A DNA stretch of 64,000 nucleotides from NCBI RefSeq assembly GCF_014837235.1, contig NZ_JACYFT010000001.1, positions 62,001 through 126,000 on the forward strand, written 5' to 3'. The notes beneath the pieces are model-generated. The model saw nothing but the letters and a program-made list of their open reading frames with translations. It did no database searches and was not told the origin of the DNA. The stretch comes from Limnohabitans radicicola. Its GTDB lineage: Bacteria > Pseudomonadota > Gammaproteobacteria > Burkholderiales > Burkholderiaceae_C. The stretch's first letter is position 1. The number at the start of each line of letters is the position of its first letter. Positions 1 to 10,070 of the stretch are shown one piece after another. The position numbers were made by a program, and so were the translations under genes.

Positions 1-1
1 T

Positions 2-394
2 TTTCAGGTGGGCGCCAGCAGCAGCGACGCCTTCACCTTGTCCATGAGTTCGCTGGACACTGGCTCTTTGGCCAGCGCCCAAACCTCAGGCTCAGTTGAT
101 GTGAGCAGCCAATCGGGAGCAGCAGCTGCCATAGAAGTGATTGACAGCGCGTTGACTGAAATTGATCAGGCAAGGACAGAATGGGGAGCCACCGCCAACC
201 GCTTGATGCATGCCGCCAACAATTCAGCCAATGTTTCGCTCAACTCCCAAGCATCACGGAGCACCCTGGTGGACACGGACTACGCCAAGACAACCGCAGA
301 ATTGGCCCGTGCCATGATTCTGGAAGAAGCCGGCGCGGCCATGTTGACGCAAGCCAACCAACAACCTGCCTACGTATTGGCTTTGCTACGTTGA
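2..394 (+). CDS. flagellin, C-terminal part (5' end outside window)
   Basis: The frame is open from the window edge, so this is the last ~130 residues of a longer gene. The first visible residues (FQVGA) match the conserved start of the flagellin C-terminal half. The final ~45 residues, starting at DTDYAKTTAELAR and including QANQQ, are the C-terminal D0/D1 helix of flagellins, which packs in the filament core and carries the export chaperone site. The tail differs from the complete flagellin at 1261-2112 (AGAAMLTQANQQ against [12 protein letters not shown]), so the two are diverged paralogues and not a recent duplication. A GTG at 8-10 is in frame but is not expected to be the real start. 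Confidence 0.9.
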   Translation, partial: FQVGASSSDAFTLSMSSLDTGSLASAQTSGSVDVSSQSGAAAAIEVIDSALTEIDQARTEWGATANRLMHAANNSANVSLNSQASRSTLVDTDYAKTTAELARAMILEEAGAAMLTQANQQPAYVLALLR

Positions 395-498
395 ATATCT
401 GGCTTCTTATCGTATTGACCAGGCGCTCTAGGTAAGCCTAAGACACCGATGTATTGACAACCTTCTCCTGCGCGTGACCTTGCGCGCACTCAACGACA

Positions 499-515
499 GC
501 GGCAAACATTGGCCG
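499..515. repeat. copy 1 of 13-bp element, candidate activator site
   Basis: GCGGCAAACATTG at 499-511 is followed by GCCGC, giving an inverted repeat of GCGGC and GCCGC around an 8-bp centre. The same 13-mer recurs at 673-685. It lies about 125 bp upstream of the -24/-12 promoter, a usual enhancer distance. The CGGCAA core resembles the core I recall for FlbD/FlrC-type flagellar enhancer sites. Binding is inferred. Confidence 0.45.
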
Positions 516-635
516 CTGCCGCTGCTCGCTATGGCCATCAGATGGCCATGATTCCCCCTTGGCTTACATACAAGCTGCGTGCGCCAAGCTCGGGAGGCCA
601 GGCATAAAGATCAAAAAGAACTGGCCACCATCAGT

Positions 636-651
636 TGGCACAGCCTTTGCT
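636..651 (+). promoter_or_regulatory. sigma-54 (-24/-12) promoter for TPR/flagellin unit
   Basis: TGGCAC, 5 bp, TTGCT is an exact match to the RpoN consensus, with GG (637-638) and GC (649-650) 12 bp apart. Transcription should start near 661-662, about 60 bp before the ATG at 723. It shares the TTGCTTAAT extension with the second sigma-54 promoter at 2459, which supports both being real. Confidence 0.85.
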
Positions 652-672
652 TAATGGGTTTCACAGATCGCT

Positions 673-689
673 GCGGCAAACATTGTCCG
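673..689. repeat. copy 2 of 13-bp element, just downstream of the start site
   Basis: GCGGCAAACATTG at 673-685 is identical to 499-511 and is again followed by a CCG half-site. It lies about +12 to +24 from the predicted sigma-54 start. Downstream enhancer sites are known for FlrC-controlled flagellin promoters, so this is a candidate activator site. That role is an inference. Confidence 0.45.
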
Positions 690-722
690 GCGGATTTTTG
701 ACACTCACACAGGGGACACCCC

Positions 723-1202
723 ATGAGCATGCGCAGTCAACTGCTGATAAATGAAGTCATTGCCCAACAACCTCCACTGTCGAGCAGGGAGGTATCTCGC
801 TTCTCCGCCACAGAGATTCGTGAAGCGATTGCCAAACTGGTGGTGGATGACCGCATGGAATTGGCACAAGCCCTTGGCGATGCAGGGCTGAGCCTCTATC
901 CCAATCATCCCGAAATTTTGGCCATTGCGACTTTGCTGGCTGAAATCCGTCATGACTGGATCGCTGCTGACAGTCTGATTGAACAGCTTGTTCATATCCA
1001 GGGAGACGCGACGCCTGTCGTGACTTGGCAGCACTGGGTCCGTATTTTGCGCAGCCAGTGTGAACATCAAAAAGCACTCAAAGTCGTGAAGGCTGCGCTC
1101 ACTTTGTACCCCGATCAGCCTGTGCTGTTGCAAGAACGTCTTTCTTTGACGGAACTTCTCGGGGACACCAACACCATGCCGTTTTCAGCTCGCGTTCAGT
1201 GA
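723..1202 (+). CDS. small TPR-like protein between two flagellin genes
   Basis: A 159-residue cytoplasmic-type protein with no signal peptide or membrane segment. The pattern ALGDAGLSLYPNHPEI and later ALKVVKAALTLYPDQPVL fits two or three degenerate tetratricopeptide helices, each ending in a Y-P-x-x-P turn. A strong ribosome site (AGGGGA, about 711-716) precedes the ATG. The gene lies behind the sigma-54 promoter at 636 and only 58 bp before the flagellin gene, so it is probably co-transcribed with it. Plausible roles are flagellin chaperone, export or modification partner, but I do not recognise the family and no function is assigned. Confidence 0.7.
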   Translation: MSMRSQLLINEVIAQQPPLSSREVSRFSATEIREAIAKLVVDDRMELAQALGDAGLSLYPNHPEILAIATLLAEIRHDWIAADSLIEQLVHIQGDATPVVTWQHWVRILRSQCEHQKALKVVKAALTLYPDQPVLLQERLSLTELLGDTNTMPFSARVQ

Positions 1203-1260
1203 AGCGCATTGCTTGCCACGCCAACACAAACCACACATTATTTGATCGCAGGACACAGCC

Positions 1261-2112
1261 ATGACCGTCATCAACACCAATATCAATTCGCTGGTTACCC
1301 AAAATGCTTTGGTTCGTAACAACCGAGCCCTGTCCAGCAGCATGGAACAGCTGTCTACAGGAAAGCGCATCAACAGTGCCTCCGATGATGCGGCCGGCCT
1401 GGCCATCAGCAACAAGATGACGGCCCAAATCCGTGGTCTGAATCAGGCTGTTCGTAACGCCAACGATGGCATTTCATTGATGCAAACGGCTGAAGGTGCC
1501 ACCACCGAAATCACCAACATGCTGCAGCGCATGCGTGAACTGGCCGTGCAAGCATCCAACGACACGTACACATCGTCGGATCGCTCCGCGCTGAATGCGG
1601 AGGTGACACAACTGAAGGCTGAGATCAGTCGAATTGCCGACAATACAGAGTGGAACGGTATGAAGCTGTTCACTGCGAAAAGCGCAGGCAGCGCTGGAGG
1701 CATTGGCACCTCGGGTCTCGTTACTCTCCAGGTTGGCGTTGACGGCACAAGCAGCGACCAAATCACGGTCCAGTTGAATGACATCGATGCCATCGCTTTG
1801 GGTGTCAGCGGTATCACACTGACTTCAACATCGGGCGCCACGTCCGCTTTGGCCACACTGGATGCCGCCATCAGTGCCATTGATGACGATCGAGCCAAAT
1901 TCGGCGCGATCACCAACCGACTGACCTATGCAGTGGATAACCTGACCAACGTCGCGCAAAACACCAGCGCTTCACGCAGCCGTATTCTGGATACCGATTA
2001 CGCCAAAGCATCGAGTGAGCTGGCTCGAACTCAGATCATTCAGCAGGCGGCAACTGCCATCCTGGCTCAAGCCAACCAAAGTCAGCAATCGGTCCTCAAA
2101 CTCCTGGGTTGA
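1261..2112 (+). CDS. fliC: flagellin
   Basis: The structural subunit of the flagellar filament, exported through the flagellar type III apparatus. At 283 residues it is short: it has the conserved N-terminal D0/D1 half ([12 protein letters not shown], then [19 protein letters not shown] at about 31-50) and the C-terminal D0/D1 half ([18 protein letters not shown], ending LLG), joined by a small variable centre of roughly 100 residues. The ribosome site AGGA (1250-1253) is 7 bp before the ATG. No separate -24/-12 promoter is visible in the 58-bp gap upstream, so transcription probably comes from the promoter at 636. A terminator follows at 2191. Confidence 0.96.
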   Translation: MTVINTNINSLVTQNALVRNNRALSSSMEQLSTGKRINSASDDAAGLAISNKMTAQIRGLNQAVRNANDGISLMQTAEGATTEITNMLQRMRELAVQASNDTYTSSDRSALNAEVTQLKAEISRIADNTEWNGMKLFTAKSAGSAGGIGTSGLVTLQVGVDGTSSDQITVQLNDIDAIALGVSGITLTSTSGATSALATLDAAISAIDDDRAKFGAITNRLTYAVDNLTNVAQNTSASRSRILDTDYAKASSELARTQIIQQAATAILAQANQSQQSVLKLLG

Positions 2113-2190
2113 TCGCCAGCCGGCTTTGCCGTCATGACAAACCCGGAACGACGGACTTTGGCATGAGTCCTGAGATGCCCTCATCCGTAC

Positions 2191-2222
2191 GCAGCCCCAA
2201 TTGCTGGGGCTGCGTCTTTTTT
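2191..2222 (+). terminator. rho-independent terminator after flagellin
   Basis: An 8-bp GC-rich stem (GCAGCCCC / GGGGCTGC, 2191-2198 and 2206-2213) with a 7-base loop is followed by GTCTTTTTT. It ends the flagellin transcript. Confidence 0.92.
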
Positions 2223-2507
2223 GCTGTGAGCCACAATCCAGCAACCCCTTACGCCTGCAGGCGAATGGGATTTCAGTCACGCGCCTTGCCAGCCATCGAT
2301 GTCTTGCGCATCTCTGGCCAGCCTTGCCAGGGCATGATTCCTAAACCGACAGTCTGTCAAACTTCCGGCAGTCTGAGACCCTGACACATCTTTAACTTAA
2401 ATATATTTTAAGTACTCATTTAAATAAAAAAAACATTCACCGGTAATCTTAAAAATCCTGGCACAAGGGTTGCTTAATCAACCTCAACTCATTGCGAGGT
2501 TTTTACC
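2223..2507. other. intergenic region before the sigma-54 activator gene
   Basis: Together with the terminator this makes a 395-bp gap. The first part shows no coding signal. About 2390-2455 is strongly AT-rich (runs of A and T), in contrast to its surroundings, and leads into the -24/-12 promoter at 2459. Confidence 0.6.
2459..2474 (+). promoter_or_regulatory. sigma-54 (-24/-12) promoter for flagellar regulator and fli operon
   Basis: TGGCAC, AAGGG, TTGCT: an exact RpoN consensus with 12-bp GG-GC spacing (2460-2461 and 2472-2473), followed by TTAAT as at 636. It lies about 34 bp before the GTG start at 2508, and an AT-rich tract lies immediately upstream. Confidence 0.87.
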
Positions 2508-3995
<1,488 letters not shown>

Positions 3996-4006
3996 GGGAA
4001 TAAACC

Positions 4007-4351
4007 ATGATCGAAAAAGCCACCTCACCCGCGAACATCACAGCCATGCTGCAAACCTTGCGTGCGCATCAAGCGGAAGCCTCTGGCCTGTCGGGTGCCA
4101 CCGAAGGATTGGGTCAAAAACCAGTTGGCAAAACCGGCTTTGGCGAGCTGATCAGCAACGCGATTGGCAATGTCAATGAGTTGCAAAATGCAGACGACAA
4201 GCTCCAGGACGCCTACGACCGTGGCGAGAATGTGCCCCTGACCGATGTGGTGCTGAGCATGCAGAAATCTTCCCTGGCGTTTGAGGCCACCTTGCAAATT
4301 CGCAACAAGGTGCTCAAGGCTTACGAAGAAATTCTGAACATGCCGGTCTGA
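4007..4351 (+). CDS. fliE: flagellar hook-basal body protein FliE
   Basis: A small rod-base protein (114 residues) that links the MS ring (FliF) to the proximal rod and is exported early by the flagellar type III system. The C-terminal half carries the FliE signature: VPLTDVVLSMQKSSLAFEA, then QIRNKVLKAYEEILNMPV to the end. The ribosome site GAGGGAA is 8-9 bp before the ATG. It starts 11 bp after the regulator gene and 25 bp before fliF, consistent with a single operon through fliJ. Confidence 0.95.
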   Translation: MIEKATSPANITAMLQTLRAHQAEASGLSGATEGLGQKPVGKTGFGELISNAIGNVNELQNADDKLQDAYDRGENVPLTDVVLSMQKSSLAFEATLQIRNKVLKAYEEILNMPV

Positions 4352-4376
4352 TGACAACATTTAAAGAACAAACACC

Positions 4377-6218
4377 ATGTCTACCGCAACTTTGAACCCA
4401 GGCACCATGACCGGCGCCCCCATGCCAGGTGCAGCGACCGGCAATGCCCTTGCCATGACCGGTAACCCGTCCCCAGCAGCAACTGGCGAAGAAACAGGCA
4501 CAGCACTGGCCCCATGGGGGGTGAGCAGCATCTCTGACACGGTCAAGAATGTCATCACACAACCCGCTGTGCGGCGTGTACTGCCTTTGATCGTGATGCT
4601 GTTTGTGCTGGTGGTGTTCGGCCTCACCTATGCACTGATGCAAACGACGCCTTATCGCCCCGTCATGCCCGGTCTACTGGAAGCCGATCAGCAAGCGGCT
4701 TACGAGGCCCTCAAAAAAGCCGAGTACAACCCCAAAATCGACCAGCAGACAGGTCAATTGACCGTGCCATCGAACCGGTTTCACGAAGCCCGGATTTACC
4801 TGGCATCGCAAGGTTTGCCCAAGGCGGGCGCGACAGGTCTGGACAGTCTGAAAGACCAGTCGTCCATGACCACCAGCCAATTCATGGAGCAGGTCAAAGT
4901 CAACGCGGCCATGGAGCAGGAACTGGCCCGCAGCATCATGCAAATCGGCAGCGTACAAAGCGCGCGCGTGCATTTGGCCACACCCAAACAAAGCGTCTTC
5001 GTGCGCGACCGCACGCCTCCCAAGGCATCGGTGGTCATCTCGCCCTACCCCGGCCGCGCCGTATCGGCCTCGCAGGTGCAGGCCATTGTTCACCTGGTGT
5101 CGTCCAGCGTTCCTTACCTGGCACCTGACCATGTGACCGTTGTCGACAACGTCGGCAAATTGATGACCGAATCGGCGTCCGAGCTCAAACTGGGCTTGAC
5201 GGCTGCACAAGACCAGCACAAGCAACAGATGGAAGAGGTTTACCGCAACCGCATCTTGCAGATTTTGTCGCCCATTGTGGGCGAGGCGAATGTGCGCTCA
5301 CAGGTGAACCTGAGCCTGGATTTCACCCAGATCGAGAGCACCACAGAAGACTTTGACAACAAGGACAAAGGCCCCCGCACACGCTCCGAAGTGCTGGCTG
5401 AAGAGCGTGGCGCCCTGCGCGATGCAGCAGGCGTTCCTGGCTCCTTGTCGAACACCCCGCCACCCAACCCGACGGCAACAACCAATACGCAGGCCGATCA
5501 GACCAAAGGCGATACCGAGTCCAAAAGCACCACCAGCAGCCGTTCAACGCGCAATTACGAACTTGATCGGACCGTGCGTCACGTCAAAAACGCGACCGGC
5601 GGCATCATGAAAGTGAGTGTGGCGGTGGTCGTCAACGAGCGCGCAGCACCGCCTCCAGCCAAAGATGCACAACCTGACCCCAAAGCGCCCACCAGCGTGC
5701 CTTACACGCAGGAGGAAATGGACCGCATGCTGCAACTGGTGCGCGGTGTTGTCGGCTTCGACCAGCAGCGTGGAGACAACGTTTCTGTGGTTCCTGCCAA
5801 GTTTGAGCCTGTGGCCGCGATGGAAACCATCCCATGGTACTTGGAGGATGCGGTGCAAACAGGCATCAAGAGTGCACTGGTGGCCATCAGCTTCATTGTC
5901 TTCATGATGATTGTGGTGCGTCCGATCATGCGCAACCTCTACAACCTCAAGTCCAAGGCCGAAGAGGCAGAATTGGCCAAGGCAGCCATTGCCGATGGTG
6001 AACTCAGCGCTGAAGACATGCGCATGATCCAGATCGGTGAAGGCGAAAGCCTGGAAGAAATCAAGGCCAAACTCAAGCCCAAGAAATCCAGCATTTCGAT
6101 GGAAATGCTCGATACGGCCAACACGTACGACGACAAGGTGGCCCTCATCCGCATGCTGGTGGCAGAAGACTCCGGTCGTGTGGCCAACGTGCTCAAGGGC
6201 ATGATCCGCGCCAATTGA
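4377..6218 (+). CDS. fliF: flagellar MS-ring protein FliF
   Basis: Forms the membrane ring on which the flagellar basal body is built. 613 residues, slightly longer than the usual ~560. A Gly/Ala/Met-rich N-terminal extension of about 55 residues precedes the first membrane helix (around 65-85, PLIVMLFVLVVFG). The ring-building motif region follows (SRFHEAR-like at about 123-130, ELARSIMQI at about 182-190). A second membrane helix lies near 500-520, with a cytoplasmic C-terminal tail ending in a FliG-binding segment (VALIRMLVAEDSGRVANVLK). The middle holds a low-complexity Thr/Ser/Asn linker (about 355-390). Confidence 0.96.
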   Translation: MSTATLNPGTMTGAPMPGAATGNALAMTGNPSPAATGEETGTALAPWGVSSISDTVKNVITQPAVRRVLPLIVMLFVLVVFGLTYALMQTTPYRPVMPGLLEADQQAAYEALKKAEYNPKIDQQTGQLTVPSNRFHEARIYLASQGLPKAGATGLDSLKDQSSMTTSQFMEQVKVNAAMEQELARSIMQIGSVQSARVHLATPKQSVFVRDRTPPKASVVISPYPGRAVSASQVQAIVHLVSSSVPYLAPDHVTVVDNVGKLMTESASELKLGLTAAQDQHKQQMEEVYRNRILQILSPIVGEANVRSQVNLSLDFTQIESTTEDFDNKDKGPRTRSEVLAEERGALRDAAGVPGSLSNTPPPNPTATTNTQADQTKGDTESKSTTSSRSTRNYELDRTVRHVKNATGGIMKVSVAVVVNERAAPPPAKDAQPDPKAPTSVPYTQEEMDRMLQLVRGVVGFDQQRGDNVSVVPAKFEPVAAMETIPWYLEDAVQTGIKSALVAISFIVFMMIVVRPIMRNLYNLKSKAEEAELAKAAIADGELSAEDMRMIQIGEGESLEEIKAKLKPKKSSISMEMLDTANTYDDKVALIRMLVAEDSGRVANVLKGMIRAN

Positions 6219-6239
6219 TCGTCCAAAGGATTCACAAAA

Positions 6240-7334
6240 ATGGCAACCCAAAAAGAAGAAAAGACCGAGCAAAAGTCAACGAATGCAGCAGCAGATGCTG
6301 TGTCCGAAGCCTTGATGCCGGAAGAGCTCAAGAAAGAGCTTGAAGGTCTGTCTGGCACCCAGCGTGCCGCCGTATTGATGCTGCTGCTGGGCGAGCAACA
6401 GGCGTCCGAGATCATCAAGTTCATGAGCCCTAAAGAGGTTCAGCACCTGGGTGGTGCCATGGTGTCCGTTGCAGACCTTTCGCAAGAAGCCGTCAACGTG
6501 GTGCTGGACGAATTTGTGGTGACGCTCAAGAAACAAACCAGCTTGGGTCTGGGCACCGGCGACTATGTCGAGAAAGTGTTCAAACGTGCCCTGGGCGATG
6601 ACAAAGCAGCATCTGTGCTCAGCCGCATCATGCCGGGCCAGGGCAGCAAAGGTCTGGAAATCCTGCAGTGGATGGACGCGCGCTCGATTGCCGACATGAT
6701 CCGCGGTGAACACCCGCAGGTGACCGCCATCATTTTGTCGGTGCTCGACTATGCGATCGCAGCCGACGTCATGAGTTTCTTGCCGGCAGAAGCTCGCCCG
6801 GAAATTCTCCAGCGGATTGCCAGCCTGGAAACCGTTCAGCCCTCGGCCATGGAAGAGCTGGAATCGATCATGATGAAACAGTTCGCCTCCAGCTCATCAG
6901 CCAAGTCTTCGAGTTTCGGTGGCATCAAAGCCGCCGCCAAGATCATGAACTTCGTCAAGGTGGACATGGAGTCCAGCATCATGTCCGGCTTGGGTCAGCT
7001 CGATGCCGATTTGCTGATGAAGATTCAGGACAACATGTTTGTGTTTGACAACCTGGTGGGCGTGGACAACCGCGGCATCCAGGTGCTGATGCGCAACGTG
7101 GAGCCCGACATGCTCATGACCGCCCTCAAAGGTGCGGGAGAACAGGTCAGAAACAAATTTTTCGACAACATGTCGGCGCGTGCACGGGTCATGTTCATGG
7201 ACGACATGGAAGCCAAAGGTCCGCTGCGCATCACCGATGTGGAGGAAGCCCAAAAGCAGGTCATCCGCATTGCGCGCAAACTGTCGGATGCAGGCGAAAT
7301 GATGCTGGCAGGACGTGGCGATGACTTTGTCTGA
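6240..7334 (+). CDS. fliG: flagellar motor switch protein FliG
   Basis: Rotor protein that couples the stator to the MS ring and sets rotation direction. 364 residues, near the usual ~335 with an added charged N-terminus of about 30. The N-terminal domain (GTQRAAVLMLLLGE) binds FliF. The middle domain contains the EHPQ motif (about 157-160). The C-terminal torque helix carries conserved charged residues (ARVMFMDDMEAKGPLR). It starts 21 bp after fliF and its last 14 bases overlap fliH. Confidence 0.97.
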   Translation: MATQKEEKTEQKSTNAAADAVSEALMPEELKKELEGLSGTQRAAVLMLLLGEQQASEIIKFMSPKEVQHLGGAMVSVADLSQEAVNVVLDEFVVTLKKQTSLGLGTGDYVEKVFKRALGDDKAASVLSRIMPGQGSKGLEILQWMDARSIADMIRGEHPQVTAIILSVLDYAIAADVMSFLPAEARPEILQRIASLETVQPSAMEELESIMMKQFASSSSAKSSSFGGIKAAAKIMNFVKVDMESSIMSGLGQLDADLLMKIQDNMFVFDNLVGVDNRGIQVLMRNVEPDMLMTALKGAGEQVRNKFFDNMSARARVMFMDDMEAKGPLRITDVEEAQKQVIRIARKLSDAGEMMLAGRGDDFV

Positions 7335-8283
7335 TCTCGAAAAACCAGCCGCCACGTGGACGTCGGACCCGTTGCTCAACGCCAAGTCCAACTCGCCCAG
7401 CTACACCCGAAAGCAATGGGACGAGAAATCGGTTCAGAATTTTGGCCCCTGGCGAATGGGTCAGAAAGCAGAGCCGACGCTCAACCAGACCACGCCTATC
7501 GTGCCCGTCATCGGTCACAACGAGCAAGCCGATGCCCAGCAGGCGCTGGAGCATGGCATGGCCGAGCCCGATCCGATGACCGACATCGTAGAGACGGCTC
7601 AAGCCCAATTGTCGGAAGCCGCACTGAGTGCATTGCGCGAAGAAGCCTATCAGCGTGGACTCGAAGCAGGTCTGGCGCAAGCCAGGGAAGAACTCAACGC
7701 CGAACGGCAACATGAACGGGAGCTGTTCAGGCATCTGACCATTGAGCTGCGCAGCCTCAATCAGGACCCACAACGCTTTTTTGAGCCCCTCAAACGTTTG
7801 TCCCTGCATGTGGCCGAACAACTGGTGAGGGGTGAATTGCAAATTTCCGGCCATGTGGTTGATACCTTGATCAAGCAATGCCTGGAACAGTTCGACCATC
7901 CCGCAGAGAAAGCGGTCGTGAGTCTGAACCCCGCAGACATGCAGCGACTGCAGGCCATGGAGCCATCGGTGACCCAGGGTCTGGATCTGGAACCCGATCC
8001 TCTGCTCAACGCAGGCAGCGTGCGCGTCAGAGTCAACGACACGGTGGTGCAAGACTTGATCGAGCACCGCCTGGAGCCTTTGGTCAGACGACTGCTGAAT
8101 CAACCGGAAGCCTGGATCAACCGATCTGCCCTGTTGAGCAAGGAAAAAATCGAAGTCAGCGAAGTCAGCCTTCCTTCCCGGGACTGGGGTCGACCCTTGC
8201 CAGATGTGCAAGACACCGAAGTCAAGGCCGTCACGCCGCCAGCCGAAACGATTGAACCCGAGGACCAGCATGATGGACTTTGA
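7321..8283 (+). CDS. fliH: flagellar assembly protein FliH
   Basis: Regulator of the export ATPase FliI; it forms a dimer that docks FliI on the export gate. 320 residues. A Pro/Gln-rich N-terminal ~90 residues leads into a long helix (EEAYQRGLEAGLAQAREEL) with a GxxxG-like run, then the globular C-terminal domain (SLHVAEQLVRGEL, SVRVRVNDTVV). ATG at 7321 was chosen because AGGA (7310-7313) is 7 bp before it. A GTG at 7315 is also in frame but leaves only 1 bp. Overlaps fliG by 14 bases and fliI by 14. Confidence 0.9.
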   Translation: MTLSDLEKPAATWTSDPLLNAKSNSPSYTRKQWDEKSVQNFGPWRMGQKAEPTLNQTTPIVPVIGHNEQADAQQALEHGMAEPDPMTDIVETAQAQLSEAALSALREEAYQRGLEAGLAQAREELNAERQHERELFRHLTIELRSLNQDPQRFFEPLKRLSLHVAEQLVRGELQISGHVVDTLIKQCLEQFDHPAEKAVVSLNPADMQRLQAMEPSVTQGLDLEPDPLLNAGSVRVRVNDTVVQDLIEHRLEPLVRRLLNQPEAWINRSALLSKEKIEVSEVSLPSRDWGRPLPDVQDTEVKAVTPPAETIEPEDQHDGL

Positions 8284-9592
8284 CAGCGAAGTCGATCTGC
8301 TGTTGAACGGTCTGCATGCGCCAGAACCCCAGCGCAGCGGTACCCTGGTGCGCTTGGTGGGCATGCGGCTGGAAACCCGTGGTCTGATGGCACCGCTGGG
8401 CGCGTGCTGTGAAGTCACCGGTCAATTCGGGCACAGCGTGCAGGCCGAGGTGGTGGGTTTCAATGACGAAACCCTGTACTTGCTGCCCTTCAACGAACCG
8501 CATGGCATTGGCCCGGGGGCCAAAGTCACCGTGATCAGCAACACAGCGCAGGTCCGTCTCGGACCTGAACTGCTGGGCCGCATCATCGACGGCAGCGGTG
8601 AACCGATCGACGGATTGCCTGCACCCGAATGCAAGGATGTGCTCAGCCTTCAGGGGCGTCCCATCAACCCGATGGAGCGCGGCCCCATCAATCAGATTCT
8701 GGATGTGGGGGTCAAGGCCATCAACGGCATGCTGACCATCGGCCGTGGCCAACGCTTGGGTCTGATCGCTGGCTCGGGTGTTGGCAAAAGCGTCTTGCTC
8801 GGCATGATGACCCGGTTCACCGAAGCCGATGTGGTCGTGATCGGTCTGATTGGCGAGCGCGGCCGCGAGGTGCAGGCCTTCATCCATGAATCGCTTGGCC
8901 CTGAGGGCCTGGCCAAATCGGTGCTGGTGGCTGCGCCCGCCAACGTCTCGCCCGTACTGCGCCTCAAGGCGACGCACATGACGCATGTGATCGCCGAATA
9001 CTTTCGTGATCAGGGCAAAAACGTGCTGATGCTGGTGGACAGCCTCACCCGCGTGGCCCATGCCCAGCGCGAAATCGGCCTGGCCGTGGGCGAACCCCCT
9101 ACCGCCAAAGGCTACCCACCGTCGGTGTTTGCTTTGCTGCCCAACCTGATCGAACGCGCAGGTGTTGGTCGGCACGGCCTGGGGTCCATCACGGCCATCT
9201 ACACCGTGCTGGCCGAAGGCGACGACAGCAATGACCCCATTGTGGACATCGCCCGCGCATCGCTCGACGGGCAGGTCATGCTGTCACGCAAACTGGCCGA
9301 TGCGGCCCACTACCCTGCCATCGACCTCAACGGCTCGATCTCTCGCGTGATGCAGAACCTGCTGGACCCGCAGGATCTCAAGATGGCCAACCGGTTCAGG
9401 CGGCTGTGGTCGCTGTACCAGCAAAACCAGGATCTGATCCAGGTGGGTGCTTATGAAACAGGCAGCAACCCGGAGCTGGACCAGGCCATCCGTTTGCGAG
9501 AGGCCATGGAAAACTTTTTGCGCCAGGACATGCACATCAGCCAGGACGCGCAGACCACGCGCCAGGGCATCCATAGCCTGATGCAGGTCTGA
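8270..9592 (+). CDS. fliI: flagellum-specific export ATPase FliI
   Basis: Hexameric ATPase of the flagellar type III export apparatus, related to F1 beta. 440 residues from ATG 8270 (8273 is also possible). GAGGA at 8260-8264 supports this start, and the frame is open further upstream without support. Walker A GSGVGKS at 168-174, then ERGREVQ and the family block LVDSLTRVAHAQREIGLAVGE. The start overlaps the end of fliH, and the gene is followed 13 bp later by fliJ, giving the classic fliH-fliI-fliJ order. Confidence 0.96.
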   Translation: MMDFDSEVDLLLNGLHAPEPQRSGTLVRLVGMRLETRGLMAPLGACCEVTGQFGHSVQAEVVGFNDETLYLLPFNEPHGIGPGAKVTVISNTAQVRLGPELLGRIIDGSGEPIDGLPAPECKDVLSLQGRPINPMERGPINQILDVGVKAINGMLTIGRGQRLGLIAGSGVGKSVLLGMMTRFTEADVVVIGLIGERGREVQAFIHESLGPEGLAKSVLVAAPANVSPVLRLKATHMTHVIAEYFRDQGKNVLMLVDSLTRVAHAQREIGLAVGEPPTAKGYPPSVFALLPNLIERAGVGRHGLGSITAIYTVLAEGDDSNDPIVDIARASLDGQVMLSRKLADAAHYPAIDLNGSISRVMQNLLDPQDLKMANRFRRLWSLYQQNQDLIQVGAYETGSNPELDQAIRLREAMENFLRQDMHISQDAQTTRQGIHSLMQV

Positions 9593-9605
9593 AATAGGAG
9601 CACAC

Positions 9606-10055
9606 ATGAAACCCCAATTGCGTGCATGCTGGCCCGTCCTGTCGGGCAAGGCCAAAGACAAAGTCGTTGAATGCCAGACCAGCATTGGTCAACTGTCCCA
9701 ACGACTTGAAGATTTCAGGCGAAACCAGTTGCGCCTTCAAAAACTCTATGACGAATACCGTCAGCAAGAGATGGCAGGTGATCAAAACAGCCGGGGCATG
9801 CAAGCGGCCATGAACCAGCGCCAATTCATGAACCAGCTGCTGGGTCTGCAGGAAAAGCTGAACCATGAAATCCAGAACACCGAATCCATGCTGGCGCAAC
9901 AGCGCAAGCAGTTGATCCAGGCCGAGCTCGAATTCCAGAAAATGCAGGCCTTGTCCGAACAAGACCAAAAGCATGTCCAGAAGGCGCTCGACAAGATCGA
10001 GCAGCGGCAAATGGACGATCTGGCGGTGGCCCGCTTCAACCTCCGGTCCGCTTGA
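9606..10055 (+). CDS. fliJ: flagellar export protein FliJ
   Basis: 149 residues, almost entirely coiled coil and rich in Gln, Lys, Glu and Arg, as in the FliJ stalk that sits in the FliI ring and cycles export chaperones. Position directly after fliI decides the call, because FliJ sequences are poorly conserved. The ribosome site AGGAG lies just upstream. It is the last gene of the + strand flagellar run; the next gene is convergent with only 15 bp between them. fliK, fliL and fliM, which often follow, are not here. Confidence 0.88.
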   Translation: MKPQLRACWPVLSGKAKDKVVECQTSIGQLSQRLEDFRRNQLRLQKLYDEYRQQEMAGDQNSRGMQAAMNQRQFMNQLLGLQEKLNHEIQNTESMLAQQRKQLIQAELEFQKMQALSEQDQKHVQKALDKIEQRQMDDLAVARFNLRSA

Positions 10056-10070
10056 GCTCAGGGCTGGGGC

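Larger units (their letters stand above)
395..722. other. 328-bp intergenic region between flagellin and TPR gene
   Basis: No coding signal was found. It holds a sigma-54 type promoter (636-651) and two copies of a 13-bp element (499-511 and 673-685). An ATGGCCAT repeat occurs at about 533-551, in two copies 3 bp apart, each self-complementary. There is no clear T-tract terminator for the upstream flagellin. Confidence 0.6.

Noticed and set aside
2109..2384. 91-codon frame after fliC
   Set aside because: It runs through the flagellin terminator hairpin and has no domain or ribosome site.
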